64,000 bases of DNA, taken from positions 16,289,501 to 16,353,500 of the forward strand of contig CM065389.1 of the NCBI GenBank assembly GCA_033060915.1, in the 5' to 3' direction. Every line of letters starts with the position of its first letter. Position 1 is the stretch's first letter. Positions 22,401-35,717 of this stretch are shown here, piece by piece. This stretch comes from Euryodendron excelsum. Lineage: Eukaryota > Streptophyta > Magnoliopsida > Ericales > Pentaphylacaceae. The position numbers and the translations under genes are program-made. The notes beneath the pieces were generated by a model, which saw only the letters and a program-made list of their open reading frames with translations, did no database searches and was not told where the DNA came from.

Positions 22401-24083
22401 ATGCAAGTGGGTCACTGGACCCCATTATTTAAGCCTTTAATTCTTAGCGTCATAAAACATGTCCCTTCTGAACAAAAAGCACCCACTTCGAAAAGAAAAC
22501 ATTTGCCATCTACATTGAAGTATGCTTTCCTTGGGGAATGTGAGTCTTATCCTGTTGTTGTATCCTCTAACCTATTTGAAGGCCAAGAGAAAAGCTTTAT
22601 GCAAGTGCTAAAGAATCATAGAAAAGCCTTAGGTTGGACCATTGCAGACCTTCACGGTATTATTTCTTTTATATATACACATCATATATATTTTGAGGAA
22701 GAGTCTAAATCGGTGCGTCAAATGGAAAGATGTCTAAATCCTAACATGAAGGAAGTTGTGAGAAGAGAACTACTGAAGCTTCTCGATGCGGGTATCATAT
22801 ACCCTATCTCTGATTTAAAGTGAGTTAGTCCAACCGAAGTTGTTCCTAAAAAATCTGGAGTTACGGTAATTCAAAATGAGAAAAATAAACTAATGCCCAC
22901 TAGGATTCAAATTGGGTGGCTCATGTGCATTGATTACTGTCGACTGAATGCTGTTACTAGAAAAGACCACTTTCCACTTCCATTCTTGGACCAAGTCTTT
23001 GAACGAGTGATAGGACGGGTCTTTTATTGTTTTCTAGATGGGCACTTTGGGTACAACCACATTGAAATTGCCTTAGAAGACCAAGATAAGACGACCTTTA
23101 CATATCTTTTTGGTATTTATGTTTACAAAAGAATGCTCTTTAGCTTGTGCAATGTACCGACCACCTTTCAAAGGTGCATGATGAGTATCTTTAGTGATAT
23201 GGTGGAAAGGTTTTTGGAAGTTTTCATGGATGATTTTTCTGTATATGGAGATACCTATGAAAGTTGTTTGGAACACTTCGAGAAGGTGTTGGAAAGATGT
23301 GAGGAGAGTAACCTTGTTCTAAACTGGAAAAAGTGCCACTTCATGGTAACGCAAGGTATAGTGCTTGGATACATTGTGTCTAGCAAGGGGATTGAGGTAG
23401 ATAAATCCAAAGTTGAACTAATTCAGAAACTACCTACTCCTAGGACTATGAAAGACATTTGAGCTTTCCTTAGGCATGCTGGCTTCTACAAGCGATTCAT
23501 AGTAGGGTTTAGTACCATCTCCCATCCAATGTGTCATTTATTGTCAAAAGACATTTCATTTAAATGGATGCCTGAATGTCAGAAAGCTTTTGACAAGATT
23601 AAAGAGTTACTGACCACTACCCCTATTATTCTATCACTTGATTGGTCATTTCCTTTTAAGTTAATGTGTGATGCTAGTGATTATGTTGTAGGAGCAATTT
23701 TGGGATAGAGAGTGGACAAGAAACCACATGTTATCTATTATGCAAGCAAGACCTTGAATGAAGCCCAAATGAACTATACCACAATTGAAAAGGAACTCCT
23801 TGTTGTTGTGTTTGTATTAGATAAGTTTTGATCATACTTAGTTGGGTCATTAGTCATTATATATACTGACCATTCTGCATTAAAGTACTTGCTCACCAAG
23901 CCTGATGTAAAACCACGCTTCATCCATTGGATTATTTTATTACAAGAGTTTCACATTGAAATTCGAGACAAGAAAGGGATAGAGAATTTAGTTACTGACC
24001 ATTTGTCACGGCTCTGTATTGATAAGAAAGCTAAAGATACTCTCCCTATCAATGAGTATTTTTCGAATGAGCACCTTTTTTAA
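22401..24083 (+). pseudogene. Decayed reverse transcriptase-RNase H of element C
   Basis: The N-terminal part (22401-22823) has NPNMKEVVRRELLKLLDAGI and ends at a TGA where related elements have Trp. The palm (22893-23462) has CIDYCRLNAVTRKDHFPLPF and the catalytic FMDDFSVYG. It stops at 23461, and RNase H continues with stops to 24083 (DASDYVVGAILG, TAG at about 23706, then [15 protein letters not shown]). Several stops fit G-to-A or C-to-T changes. The enzyme is inactive. Confidence 0.85.
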
Positions 24084-25406
24084 AGCCGAGCACTTTCTCA
24101 AGCAACTGTTCCATGGTTCGCTGATGTAGCTAACTTTTTGGCTACTAGCAAGATACCGTCACACTGGTCTTACTTAGATAAATGAAAATTCTTCAGAAAT
24201 GTGAGGTATTTTTTTTGGAATGATCCGTACTTGTTTAAGTACTGTCCCGATCAGATAATTTGTCGGTGTGTTCCCGATAATGACTTTTATTCTGTCATAG
24301 AGTTTTGTCACTCCTATTCTTGTGGTGGACACTTTAGTTCAAAAAAGACAGTTGCAAAAATTCTATAATTTGGCTTATATTGGCCTACCATGTTTCGTGA
24401 TGTTCACACTTTTTGCATATCTTGTGATAGGTGTTAACGACTAGGAAGTCTGACTAGAAAACACATGATACCCCTCAATCCCATTCTTACTCTTGAGATA
24501 TTTGATTGTTGGGGTATTGATTTTATGGGACCATTCCCTAGTTCGTTTGGATTCCTTTACATTCTTGTGGCTATTGATTATGTGTCTAAATAGGTGGAGC
24601 TCGTTACTTCTCATACCAATGATCACCACGTTATGGTCAAGTTCTTAAAAGAGAATATCTTTTCTCACTTTGGTATGCCTCGTGCTGTCATTAGTGATGG
24701 TGATACTCACTTTTGTAATAAACCCGTTAGAATGTTAATGCGAAAGTATGGGGTTGTTTACAAGGCTAGTACACCTTATCATCCCCAAACTAGTGACCAT
24801 GTTGAGTTAGCTAACAGAGAGATTAAGCACATTCTTGAGAAAACTGTTAATCTTAATCATAAGGACTGGTCCTTAAGGTTAGTGGATACACTCTAAGCTT
24901 ATAGAACTGATTACAAAACTGTGTTAGGTGCTTCTCCTTACAGGCTTGTGTATGGGAAATCATGTTACCTTCTGGTGGAAATTGAGCACAAAACTTATTG
25001 GGCTATTCACCAATTCCATGAAAATTTAGATGAGTTTGGCCTGACTAGGAAGCTACAACTCAATGAACTTGAGGAACTCCGAAATGATGACTATGAGAAT
25101 ACAAAGATCTCTAAGGCCAAGATGAAAACATCCCATGATTAGCACATCCTTCGTAAGTCTTTTCCTGTCGGTAAAAAAGTATTGTTTTACAATTCCGGAT
25201 TATACTTGTTTCCTAAAAAATTGAAAAGTAAGTGGTCTGGACCTTATCAAGTAAGAGATGTGTCATCATATAGAGTGGTTGAAATTGAGAATTTCAGCAA
25301 TGAGAATGTTTTTAAAGTCAATGGGCAAAGACTGAAACTCTACTTGAAGAACTTTGTAAGTTTGGTTAAAAGTGTGGATCTTATGGATCCACCATTGTTT
25401 GAGTAG
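24084..25406 (+). pseudogene. Decayed integrase of element C
   Basis: The zinc-binding part is broken (24240-24450). The core is readable as [17 protein letters not shown] (about 24500), a TAG at about 24591, then 24594-24896 (SDGDTHFCNK, STPYHPQTSDHVELANREIK), a TAA at about 24894, and 24921-25142. The C-terminal domain is at 25182-25406 with KLKSKWSGPYQVRDV. It ends about 20 bp before non-coding sequence. The order after RT-RNase H is normal for Ty3/gypsy. Confidence 0.85.
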
Positions 25407-26901
25407 AAGAAACACCCAATCAGTTTGTACATATAGTTTAGTCTATTTATTTGGTTTAGTAGCTATTTTATTTTTAGATGGAGGAATGGAACCTTTCTCT
25501 TCCTCCTCCCCCCCCCCCCCCCAAAAAAAAAAAAATTTGTTTCTCACCTTTTCTTTTCCTTTTTGCCTCGTGGTCGTGGTTGTTCTCTAGTTGGGGGGAC
25601 ACATTCATTTTTCTAATATTCGTGCTATCATTTTTCTTGTTTTGTCTTTGTAACTAGTAGACGTTAAAGAACTGGATATTGTCATGTTTTCGCATATAGA
25701 TGGTCGAGTGCCTACATTTGCATGTTGCATCTATCAGATATTTTGCATTTGCTATTCGGGACGAGATAGTTTATCGTGTAAAGATGGTGAGAAGAGTTGA
25801 GCTCCAAGAGGAACACCTCAACCTCTTACTGGTCGCAGTACTCTAACCTGTAAGAGAAGAGTAAAGGTACTAGATAAGTGTCAGCGTTGTGCTAGATACA
25901 CGTGTATAGATAAAAATTACAAAGGAAATAACCGACTAATGTAAGGAAATCAAATGATTTACCTAAATATTATAAAATGGCGAGTACATACTGAGGTATT
26001 GAGACGCCTTGGAATCACCAGAACGGTAGACTATATTGATTTTGATGTCAAAAGTTTGGCTTGACTTTATAATAATTATTCTTCTTATGGTGTGTTTGGT
26101 TGTGAGTGTTTATTTTTCTTTTTTATTTTTGTTTTATTTTATTTTTTTGTACTTATGTTTATCTATAAATATGACTAACAGTTATTTTGCAGATGTTTTG
26201 TATATTTCAAAAAAAAAAAAAAAAGAGAAAGAAAGAAAGAAAATCATCATTCACAAGGTTGAGGTGCGTACATGTCGACCTTCTTAATGCATGTGCATGT
26301 GTAATATTCATATATAAAAAAAGAGTGTTTTATAATTTTGTATAGTTTTATGTAGAATACAAATGTAGATTTTGAAACTTTGTTGAAACATGTTTCCATT
26401 CACTTCAGGAAAATTTTTGTTCTATTATTTCTTTTTAATATAATTATAATATTTTATCTTACCACATAAATAGAGGCTATCTTACATCACTCATTATCAT
26501 ATCATGATAAGTTTAATATTTTTATATATTGTACAGTTTCATCCTTACACAAGTGGAGATTTTTCACCAAGTTTGTCTTAGAGCCAATCACGCATTTCAG
26601 AGTGTTTACATTTACTCTTGATGGATTTCTTTTAAATCACTTATTCAATAGCTCCATTACCCTTGTATTTGACTTGATTGTTTTAATTGTTATGGTAATT
26701 GAATATGTTGAATTCTTAGAACTTTGAGCTGCTGTGCACTTACAAAAAAATGAATTAAGGCAATCCTTGATCTTTTGAGCCACAAATTTCTTTTTTAACA
26801 TAATTCTCTTGGAAACATCTTTAAGCTTATTTCTTTTGAGCCACGGATTGTTAAAGTTTCTTCCTTAACAGAAAATTCACAAGTATCTTCGCTTGTAAAA
26901 G
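25407..26901 (+). other. 3' non-coding region of element C, left part
   Basis: AT-rich sequence after integrase, where Athila elements may carry an env-like ORF; I see none. Notable are a C-run followed by an A-run (about 25508-25535), a polypurine-like TTGGGGGGAC at about 25592, and A-runs near 26208-26225. The last five bases before 26902 (AAAAG) form the left target duplication of element E. Confidence 0.6.
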
Positions 26902-27621
26902 TGTAAGCACCCCATTTTTGCCTGCTCGGCAATCTCCGGCCCGACCGAGCTCAGTCTTCTAACATCGCAACATATGTAGGTTCAAGATGAGTCTTTCGAT
27001 CTCCAATCCAACCAACTGGTCGCTTCTCGGGCCTACAAGGACCTGTTGGAGCCATAAGCACCATCATTTTAGGCAGCTTTCTGGACCGGGTGATCCCGAA
27101 AACTAACACCATCCAGGTAGCTTCCCGAGATCGGGTGATCTCGGGGACCAACACCTCATCAAATTCCAGACGGTTCACTTTTGGCAACTGCTAGCCCACC
27201 AACGTAGAATGTCTGTCATTTGGTAGTTCTCCGAGACCAGGCGTTCTCAGAAACCAACACCACCAATTCAGGTAGCTTTCTAGGACCAGGCGTTCTTAGG
27301 AACCAACACCACCCCTACAGGTAGTTCTCTAAGACTGGGCGTTCTTAGAGACCAACATCGCATATGTAGTTTTCTGAGACCGGGCGATCTCAGGAACCAA
27401 CACCTAGGTCAACACCGGCGCCTACTAGCCCGACTTGGTGAAAAATGACCAAACCCGCCCCTTGGGCCTCCAGGCACGTTTTGGGAAAGTTCAAAATCCC
27501 TCAAAACAATAAGTCTATCCTTCCAAAATGTTGTTAAACCATTAGGCGTCCCCCACACGTTATTTGGTCCAATTCGGGTCCAATTCCGGCTCACCTCGGT
27601 CAAAATGACCATTTTGCCCCT
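26902..27621 (+). repeat. 5' LTR of E, first piece
   Basis: It matches 55191-55899 of E's 3' LTR and stops abruptly after TTTTGCCCCT, where sequence changes to the middle of D's LTR. From about 27060 to 27400 it holds five or so degenerate 50-60-bp repeats of the type GAGACCGGGCGATCTCAGGAACCAACACC (split: GAGACCGGGCG, then ATCTCAGGAACC), each with a short inverted repeat. Confidence 0.85.
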
Positions 27622-30143
27622 CAAAACCGCTTTCCTAAAGTGGTTCTAGCCCTCTTATGGTTAGAATTGCTTTAGGAAAGTGAGATGTTTTTACACTTTC
27701 CAAAAAACTCTCTTTCCAAATCTCTCTTCCTAAAAATCTTTTTCAATATACTTTCCTAAAACGCTCCTCTTCAAAGTTGTTTTCAAAAACTCCCTCCAAA
27801 ATCTATTTTTCAAAGCTTCCTTTTTCAACTCCTTTCCAAAAACTCTTTCTCCTCAAAATTCACTTTCTAAAACACTCCCTAGATTCACCTTCCTAAAAAC
27901 TCTCTCCAAAACCCTTTCTAAAAAAAAACTCTCTTTCCAAAATCTTCTTTCTAGAAACTTTCTTTCTAGGATTTCCTTCCAAAACCTTCATTTTCCAAAA
28001 GCACACTTTCCAAAAATTCCTTTTCTTTAAAGATCTCTTTCCAAAAACTATCCTTTTCAAAAAATTCTTCCCTCTAGAAACTCCTCTTTAGGATTTCCTT
28101 CCAAAATCTTTGCTTCCAAAAATGCACTTTCCAAAAATCCTTTTTCCTTAGAGCCCAAGTCAAGCCCTAGAACCCGTAATTAGGAAACCCTAATTTTCTT
28201 TCCAAAAACATGATTTTCAAACTTTGCCCCTAGACCTAGGTTTCCAAAACCTCTTGTTTTCTACATCAAAATTATACATATTTTCGAAACCTATTTTCTA
28301 CGTCAAAACTATAGCCTTCCAAATCTAGGGTTTCCAAAACCCCCCTTTCCAAATCTTTGTCAAATCAAATCTTCCCCTTTTAGGAAACCAAATCCAATCC
28401 TCCGTTTTTGAAAACAAAATTAAACCTTTGCTTTTTAGAAACCAAATCCAACCCCTTTCAAAATCTAAATCTTTCCTAATTCCCATCTTTCCTAATCCTC
28501 CACTTTCTTAAATCTTAAGTTTTCAAAACTTGAACATAATAATTCTTCATAAATTTTAGACTCAAAATCTAAATCTTTCCTAATTCAAATCTTTCCTAAT
28601 TTCCTACCTTCTTAAACCATAAGTTTCCTAAAAATTTCGACTTCCACATCTTTCCTAATTCTACCCCTTTCCAAATCTTGATTTTTCAAATCCAAGTTTT
28701 CAAATCTTTCTTAAACTCTAACTTTTCCTAATCTCAAGATTTCCTAAAACTCTAAAAAAGTTTCTAAATCTTAAACTTTCCAAATTTCAAATCTTTCTAA
28801 ATTCAAAACTTTCCTAAATTTAAAACTTTCTCAAGTTAAATCTTTCTAAACTTTGAATCTTTCCAAAATTCTAAACTTCAAATCTTTCCAAATCTAAAAC
28901 CCTTCTAAACTCAAAACCTTTCCAATTTTCAAAACTTCCCTATTTCAAAACTCTCCAATTTTCAAAACTTTCCTAAGTGAAACTAATTTCCTAATTCCAA
29001 AACTTTCCAAATTCGAAACTTTCCTAAATCGGACCTTTTCCTAATTTAAACATTTCCTAAATCCAATCTTTTCTAATTTCCCAAACCTTCCAAGTCAAGT
29101 CAAATCTTTCCTAAGTCTCCTCTCTTTCCTAAGTTTAGGTTTCTTAAACCTTCTCTTTCCAAAACAAGTCCAAATCTATCTTTTCAATTCCAAAATTCCA
29201 ATTTCCAATTTTCAATCTTCTATTCAAAATCCAATCTCTTCAATTTCAATTTCCAATCTCCTCTTCTAATCTCAAATCAAATCCAATTTTTAATTCAATC
29301 TCTTTCTTCCAATCAAATCAATTTCTTTTCAATCGGACTCTTGTCCGAACTACGACTGACCTGATTCTCCCAAAGGGATACGTAGGCAACCTTCATAGGT
29401 GCGGTCACAACACTTTTCAAATTTTCAATTCCACCCTCATGGGTGTGATTTCCAAAATCTTTCCAAATCTCAAATTCCAATTTCAAAATTTCTATTTTCA
29501 AATTTCTACTTTCAATTTTCAAACTTTCCAATTTCAATTTTCAAATCAAATCAAATCAATCTCTTTCTAAATCTATTTTTCAATTCTCTTTCCTTATACT
29601 TGCATACCATGCAGCATGTTAGTTTTCTAGCATTGTTTTTCAAAGTGGATAGGATTGGTCAATAGTTAGTTGAAGACTCTCATAGGTGAATGTGGGGTAG
29701 ATTGACATGTAGGTACCGAAAGGGTGGGGTAGGGTGATAGCTTAGTGCGTCTTCCCTATACGTAACTAACATCCGAACCTAGATCACTGATTTCAAAGAC
29801 CAAAAACGGAGTTATTTTTCAAAAAGGGCTAAATGTTTTCCAAAGGTTGCCAAACAACTTGTTTTCTTAAAAACCCTCTCTTGAGGAGACCCTTTTCAAA
29901 ATTGTTTTCCAAAAACCCTAAGTGTAGTCTTCGGATTATTCTTAGTTTTTAGGTGACCTAACTCACCTTAATCAAGTTAGATGGCGACTCCGAATCTTTT
30001 CTAAAAGCCCTTTATTCAAATCAAATTTTCAATTCAAACCTAGTCGCACTCATTCTTCTCGGAGGGTGAGTTCTAATGAGAGAGTACAACATTTTTCTCA
30101 CTTGTGTGAGTATTCCTCGAGTGCGAAAAATCTGGGCGCGATA
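27622..30143 (+). repeat. Truncated 5' LTR of D (last 2.5 kb)
   Basis: It matches 41706-44237 at about 98% by eye and ends GGGCGCGATA, where the 3' LTR has GGGCGCGACA. It is extremely pyrimidine-rich on the plus strand, with hundreds of bases of CTTTCCAAAA and TTTCCTAAATC variants. The U3 region and TATA box present in the 3' LTR are missing here, so this LTR has no promoter of its own. Confidence 0.88.
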
Positions 30144-30145
30144 GC

Positions 30146-30163
30146 TGGCGACTCCGCTGGGGA
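30146..30163 (+). other. Primer-binding site of D
   Basis: TGGCGACTCCGCTGGGGA lies two bases after the LTR end. Element E has TGGTGACTCTGCTGGGGA at the same place (46272-46289). This primer site is typical of plant Ogre-type and related Ty3/gypsy elements. Confidence 0.82.
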
Positions 30164-31650
30164 GACTTAGAGGGTTAGGCCGTAGTTGTGTCTCTTTACC
30201 CTTCACCCATGTAGAGTCTTCAATTAGCTTGGTTCAATCCTATTCACTTTAAATTTTCAAAACTAAATTTTCAAAATTGTTTTCAAAAAAAAAAAACACA
30301 TGCATTTATTCATATTATCTTGTATTATGTTTGTCGTCCATATACTGACACTTGCATTTTTGTTTTGTAAGTGCGCTTTATGTTTAAACATTATTAACTG
30401 ATTTACATGAATATGATGTACAGGATGAATGGGAGTTGTTGGGCCCTTTCCTCCACTTTTAAAAATCACACACACACTGCATGTGCACTTGCATTTTACA
30501 TACTTGCATACCCTGATATGTCCTTTCTAGTTAGAAAGGGGGAACGGTATATTGGTTGTGGGCAAGATGCTATGTCAGTTTCTTCGCCTACGGCCTCTTG
30601 ATGGTTCCCCCGCTCGGATCACCAACCGATCATGGCACCACCTCGGGGAGTGGGCCTAAGTTTGAAGATTCGAGGACCGAGCCTTTTTAGGACGCATTAG
30701 TCAACCCTCAACCTTATACTCATATAGACACCATGCATAGCCGAACCTCTGCCGGATTTAGGACACGAGCACCATTTTCAAAATCACGGAGGAAAGGGCG
30801 ACTGCTCTTACTTTCATTTATACCTGCTGTTATAATGCTTGTATTTATACTGTTATAATGTCTATCTAACTGTTCATGCATGCATGTTTACTTCAATTGT
30901 ACCATCTCTCTTTATACTTTTTGCATATTCATGTTCATGCATTCAATATTCCATGTCAAGACAAGAGTTCCAAGTAACTCAAGTCACTGCATTTTCATGC
31001 ATATGATCAACCCATTGAGAGTGACACCAACGTCACTCTCCCTTGCATTATAAACCTACCCAAACCCTAAGGGTTCCCGCGTAACCCTAAGGACTCATTG
31101 CATGCATCTCGATTCATTCCATAAGAGGGGCCCCAATCCCCTATGCTCACGGAGATAGGATTGCCAAGAAGACAAGGGGCAATCAATCAACAAGGTCTCT
31201 TAGCGACCTCCTCGACATCAAATCCAAGGAAGGCGAATCCGAAGACTCAAGAGTAGTTTAGGGTTTCCCTTTGTAAAAATAGATAGGTGGAAGTCCAAAG
31301 GAAAATGTTCCCCCTCCCCCTATTAAAATGTATTTCAATTCTTTTGTATTTCAAACCCAGAATTTAATGTACTTCTTTATTTTTATGAATGAATGCATGA
31401 ATGACTGAAGATTCCCACCTGACGGTAAAGTGTCTGCATACAGGGGCAAACCCCCTATCTCCAAAAGTGAGCCAATACATCATGTTTAGTCTCCCTCTCA
31501 AGCAGGGGCAACCCTAGGACATGCATTGCATAAAGTTCTCTAAAAACCAAAAACTAACTTGTAACTTGTGTTTTTGTCTTTTTCTTTTTTTTCTTTTTAT
31601 TTCTATTTACAGAAATCGCCTTACACTGAGTCAACATTGCTCCCAAGAAA
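30164..31650 (+). other. Leader of D, conserved with E
   Basis: There is no open frame of note. Blocks at 30420-30480, 30520-30800, 31120-31190 and 31430-31530 are clearly homologous to 46600-46680, 46720-47000, 47270-47340 and 47585-47690 of element E (for example CTCACGGAGATAGG and AAGACAAGGGGCAATC). Shared non-coding blocks in the leader suggest signals such as RNA packaging. Confidence 0.65.
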
Positions 31651-33708
31651 ATGCAACATCCACCTAGGGATCCAATTATCACTCGGCACAACGCATCACT
31701 GATGGCTGCTAACCCTAAAGAATCCTCTCAAGTCTCTCGAGAGGAAGTTAATGAAATAAGGGCTAAGATGGATGAGATGCTCAAACTCATTCAAACTCTG
31801 GCCATGAAGGATGCTACTGCGGTCCCGTCATCATCAATGACTTCATCTAAAGACCTTGAACCCGTTAATCCAAGGATCATGCTTCAGTCCGACAGTGTTG
31901 GGAAAACTAAAGAAGATGCCAAAAGGGTCAATACTGAAGAAGAAGAGACCATATTGCTTTCACCCATCATAAAGAAGGCCCCTCTAGACCCTCTCAGTCT
32001 GAAAATCCAAGGGTTGGAGGATTCATTGCAAAGTCTCCATGGCCATGATGCTTGCGGATTCACTTCTTATGATGAACTCTGTTTCTTCCCCGACCATCCG
32101 AGACCTGCTAAATTTAAAATGCCTGACTTCCAGAAGTACGACGGTACCGGTAACCCCGTTGGTCATCTTCGCTTATACGCGGGAGCACTAAGTGGACATG
32201 GCAACGACCCAAAGCTCCTCATGCAATTATTCCAACACAACCTCACAGGGTCGGCTCTGCAATGGTTCGCTCGTCTGGACTTAAAGAAGATCACAACGTG
32301 GATGGAGCTAGTCAACACGTTCAAAGCCCAATACCATCACAACATCGACCTCACTTCTGATCGATGGTCTTTGATGACAATGAGCAAGGGTGAGAAGGAG
32401 AGCTTTAAAGCCTATGCCCTGAGATGGAGGGAGGCCGCTGCATAAGTAAACCCCCCGCTAGAAGAGAAGGAGTATGTACAACTGTTTGTACATACTTTTC
32501 AAGGTATATTCTATGAGAAACTCTGCACAAGCGTGGAAAAAAGCTTTTCCGAGCTCATCATACAGGGAGAGATGATAGAAAATGGCCTCAAGACAGGAAG
32601 AATTACAGATCCCTATGCCAAAACTGGAGAAAATATTGCCAACATGGCCAAGAAGGTGGCTACTACAAGGGGCACAATCAGGAAGGAAAATAAAGTGTCT
32701 GCTATTCTGCCTAGCCAACCACCTCAATACCGACCTCCGCTCCAATCACCCCAGGTCCTGCCCTTACCCACCTTGACCATGCCTGCTCTAACCCTAAACT
32801 ATGGTCCCGCTGGGGCACGACCCAACTTTAATAGGCCTGCTCGACGTACCCGTACCTTCGACGCCTTAGCCTGCACCCAAACTGAGGCGTACCATAGCCT
32901 TTTGAAAAACAACATCTTGAAGCCTATACCTGCTCGCCCGTTGCCAAGCCCTCTGCCTCCGACCTTTAATGCCGCTCTTACATGTGAATATCATTCAGGT
33001 GGCCAGGGGCATGACACCGAAAGCTGCTTTGCTCTCAAGCACAAGATCCAAGACCTGATCGACAATAAGACTATTGATCTGCAGCCAGTAAAACCTACTC
33101 CCACTCCTAATGTGATTGCTAACCCTCTGCCAGATCACACCGTCAATATGATACTAGTAGAAATGGAGGGCGAGGGAGTGTTTGACGAGCCTGAGGCCGA
33201 GGACTATGAGGACGATTGGGAGACCGAGGAAAAAGATGGCTGGGAGGAGGATCTCCCATTATGCCCAATCTACCTCCATAACCCTGATGAAGTGCCAGAT
33301 GCTTCCGACTGACCCATTGAGGAGTCGATGTTCCTGGGAGATGAGACTACTGAAAACATGGTTGCTGATGGATGGGGTGCTGAGTTTCTGCATCCGAAAT
33401 ATGCCGCGGCCAAACATCATTTGCTAGAGAGTCATTGGCTCACAAATGAGTACAATTATGAAGAAATGAGCTGGAGGATAGAGAAGCCAAGAGCACAAGC
33501 AGAGCCATTCGAATTGGAAGGGGGTGAGCTGGTCACCCTATTTACAGAAGAACCCACTACACAGAACAAGAAGGAGGTTGACAACCGCATCAACAATGTC
33601 AACGTCTGTGGAGCTCTAGGAGAAGCCTTTGCTTGTCTCCCCTTAGCCGAGGATCCGGGTCCCGAATGGAGCATCAGAAATGTGGGAATTGTCCCAAAGT
33701 CGTACTAA
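31651..33708 (+). pseudogene. gag of element D, two in-frame stops
   Basis: A Ty3/gypsy Gag of about 685 residues, all in one frame, interrupted only by TAA at 32443 and TGA at 33310. The N-terminus has a short coiled segment (EEVNEIRAKMDEMLKLI), then the Gag core (FKMPDFQKYDGTGNPVGHL, LTGSALQWFARLDL, FKAYALRWREAAA at residues about 155-264). Further on is a Pro-rich linker, a CEYHSGGQGHDTESC zinc-knuckle-like motif near residue 440, and an acidic tail (EAEDYEDDWETEEKDGWEED). It ends at NVGIVPKSY without a protease. With only two stops it is the best preserved sense gene in the window. It would form particles that could package D and perhaps E. Confidence 0.85.
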
Positions 33709-35398
33709 AAATGGGTTACTTACACAAGCATACAAGAAAGGGGTGTTCTCATCCACTTTCTTTCTATCCCTTTTACCTTATGTTAATGCTTACATCTTCT
33801 TATTGCCGAAGAACCTTATGCTTTTCGTAAAAGTAATAATAATAATCAAATGACAGTCTTTTATTCCATTATTGTTGTCTTGTCTCCTGGGAATAGTGAC
33901 TACTTTCTACGCAAGGGGCATGGTTTATCTTATGGAATGATCCAATTTGAAGGGATGATAGCATGAATTAACCACTCGCCAAATGATCAACCTTCCATAG
34001 AGAGAGAGAATAAGGATGAGTGAGGATACTACCCAAAGGCAACACTTGCAAGACTCTGAGGCTAAGCGATGGGTGGCCAGTTTATCAAAATGAAGAGGAG
34101 TCATCTTTCATTTCTCCACATATAAATAAAAGGAATGAATCACTAAATAAGTGAACAAATGTGCTCATATTCCCTTTGTTTAACCCCTAGAGCCTCGCGG
34201 AAAGCGAAAATTTTCTTTGTCAACCCTAATCCAAGGTTATCCTCCCCACACTAGGGCAGGCAATAATTGAGAACTCTAGGAATGGTATCCATCCCCGCTG
34301 TGCTAAGGCAGCAATGAAAGCTCTATAGATCAAGCAATCTAGTTCAAAGTGAAGAGAGGCCCTCATTTTATTTCCCATACAGTCAAAAGCAACCCCTTGC
34401 CAAACCCGTTGAGCCACTTATCCTTTCATAACAAAACCCCAACTTAGGGATCACCGCCCACACTAGGTATATTGAACTACCAAGGAAAAGGTTTAATGGG
34501 AAAGGGTTAAAGAATTATTTCGTTTCATAAAAGAAAAGAAAAGAAATAGAAAGAAAAATCAAAAGAAAGAAGTTGCCAAGGGGCAAGAGGCCAAAAAAAA
34601 AAAAAAAAATCCTTTAAGGAAAGGCCTGAAGAAAATTATGATTGAGTTATCTTCAAAAGCATATAAGAAGATCAAATGAAAAGAAAGTTATGTCTATCTC
34701 AAAAAGGTATATAGAAAGGGTGAAAGAACAAGGTTATTTTCACCCTGAGAAATATATGGTCAAAAGCAAGAAGGAAATTTAAAGGTGATCCTAGGTTACA
34801 AGGAAACCCAGTAGAAACAATAGGTTTGAGCCTTTACCCTTTCTTGCAAAACCCCGAAACCATGGCCTACATTACGACCCTATTAAAGTCTCCTCTGATT
34901 GAAAATAGATTGCTTGATCTAAATGAGTTAGATACGCTGCCAAAGCTTAAAAAAAAAATAAAAAGAAAAGATGCTAATCTTGCTGAAAAGCGGTTAAGGA
35001 CAGTTTGGATTTAAACCGTGCTGAAAAAAACATTGAATTTGAGCCTACATATCCCGTTGTTTCTAAAACCCCATAACCTAGCCTGCATTACGGTCCTAAA
35101 TAAAATCTTCTCGGATTGAAATGACTGGCCACTTATCGCTCTGCCAAACGTCAGGTAAGTTGTTGCTAAGACCCCGAGAGTCGAGAGTCTCAGCCCAATA
35201 ACCCTATACACTAACCCTAAGATAGAAAGTTAGAGGCGATCAAAAGGTTGAGAAAGGTGCGAAATGCTATCATCCAATCAAGATAGGTTTGAGCCAAGAG
35301 AGAGGCTAACCCCCGAAAAGGAGGGAGTTATCATTCCCAAGGCTACAAGTCTAACAGCACCCTGTGTCATTCTATTAACATATTTCTAACTTGTGCAT

Positions 35399-35444
<46 letters not shown>

Positions 35445-35717
35445 AAAAAAAAAAAAGGAACAAAAAATTAGCATGGTCTTTGCACACATAGGATATAACT
35501 TTCTAGAAATAGAAGTCATCAGTATCAACTCATGAAATAGATATCTAACATCATCATACATCACATGCCTCTGATCATATGTATCTATCTATCCGTGCAT
35601 CTAAATACCATAAATATCCATCCTTATACAAAACTATACAAAATAAAACTGTCTAACATCAATACATCTCAGGAACAAAGGGCAAAAGAGGATCAGAATC
35701 TCTACAAGGCGCATCTC
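33709..35717 (+). other. Non-coding stretch after gag in D
   Basis: This replaces the place where pol would be. It is purine-rich (AAGAAAAGAAAAG near 34530), with an A-run of about 39 bases at 35404-35442. Blocks near 34190-34440 and 34850-35150 have counterparts in element E (48900-49150 and 49620-49940; for example CAATCTAGTTCAAAGTGAA and TCACCGCCCA). No gene is seen. Confidence 0.6.

Noticed and set aside
17630..25406. Endogenous plant pararetrovirus (caulimovirid)
   Set aside because: Clear LTRs, a primer-binding site directly after the LTR, and an integrase with HPQT-type core show an Athila-like LTR element.
25407..26901. env-like gene of an Athila element
   Set aside because: Only short frames, no signal peptide or membrane pattern that could be trusted.
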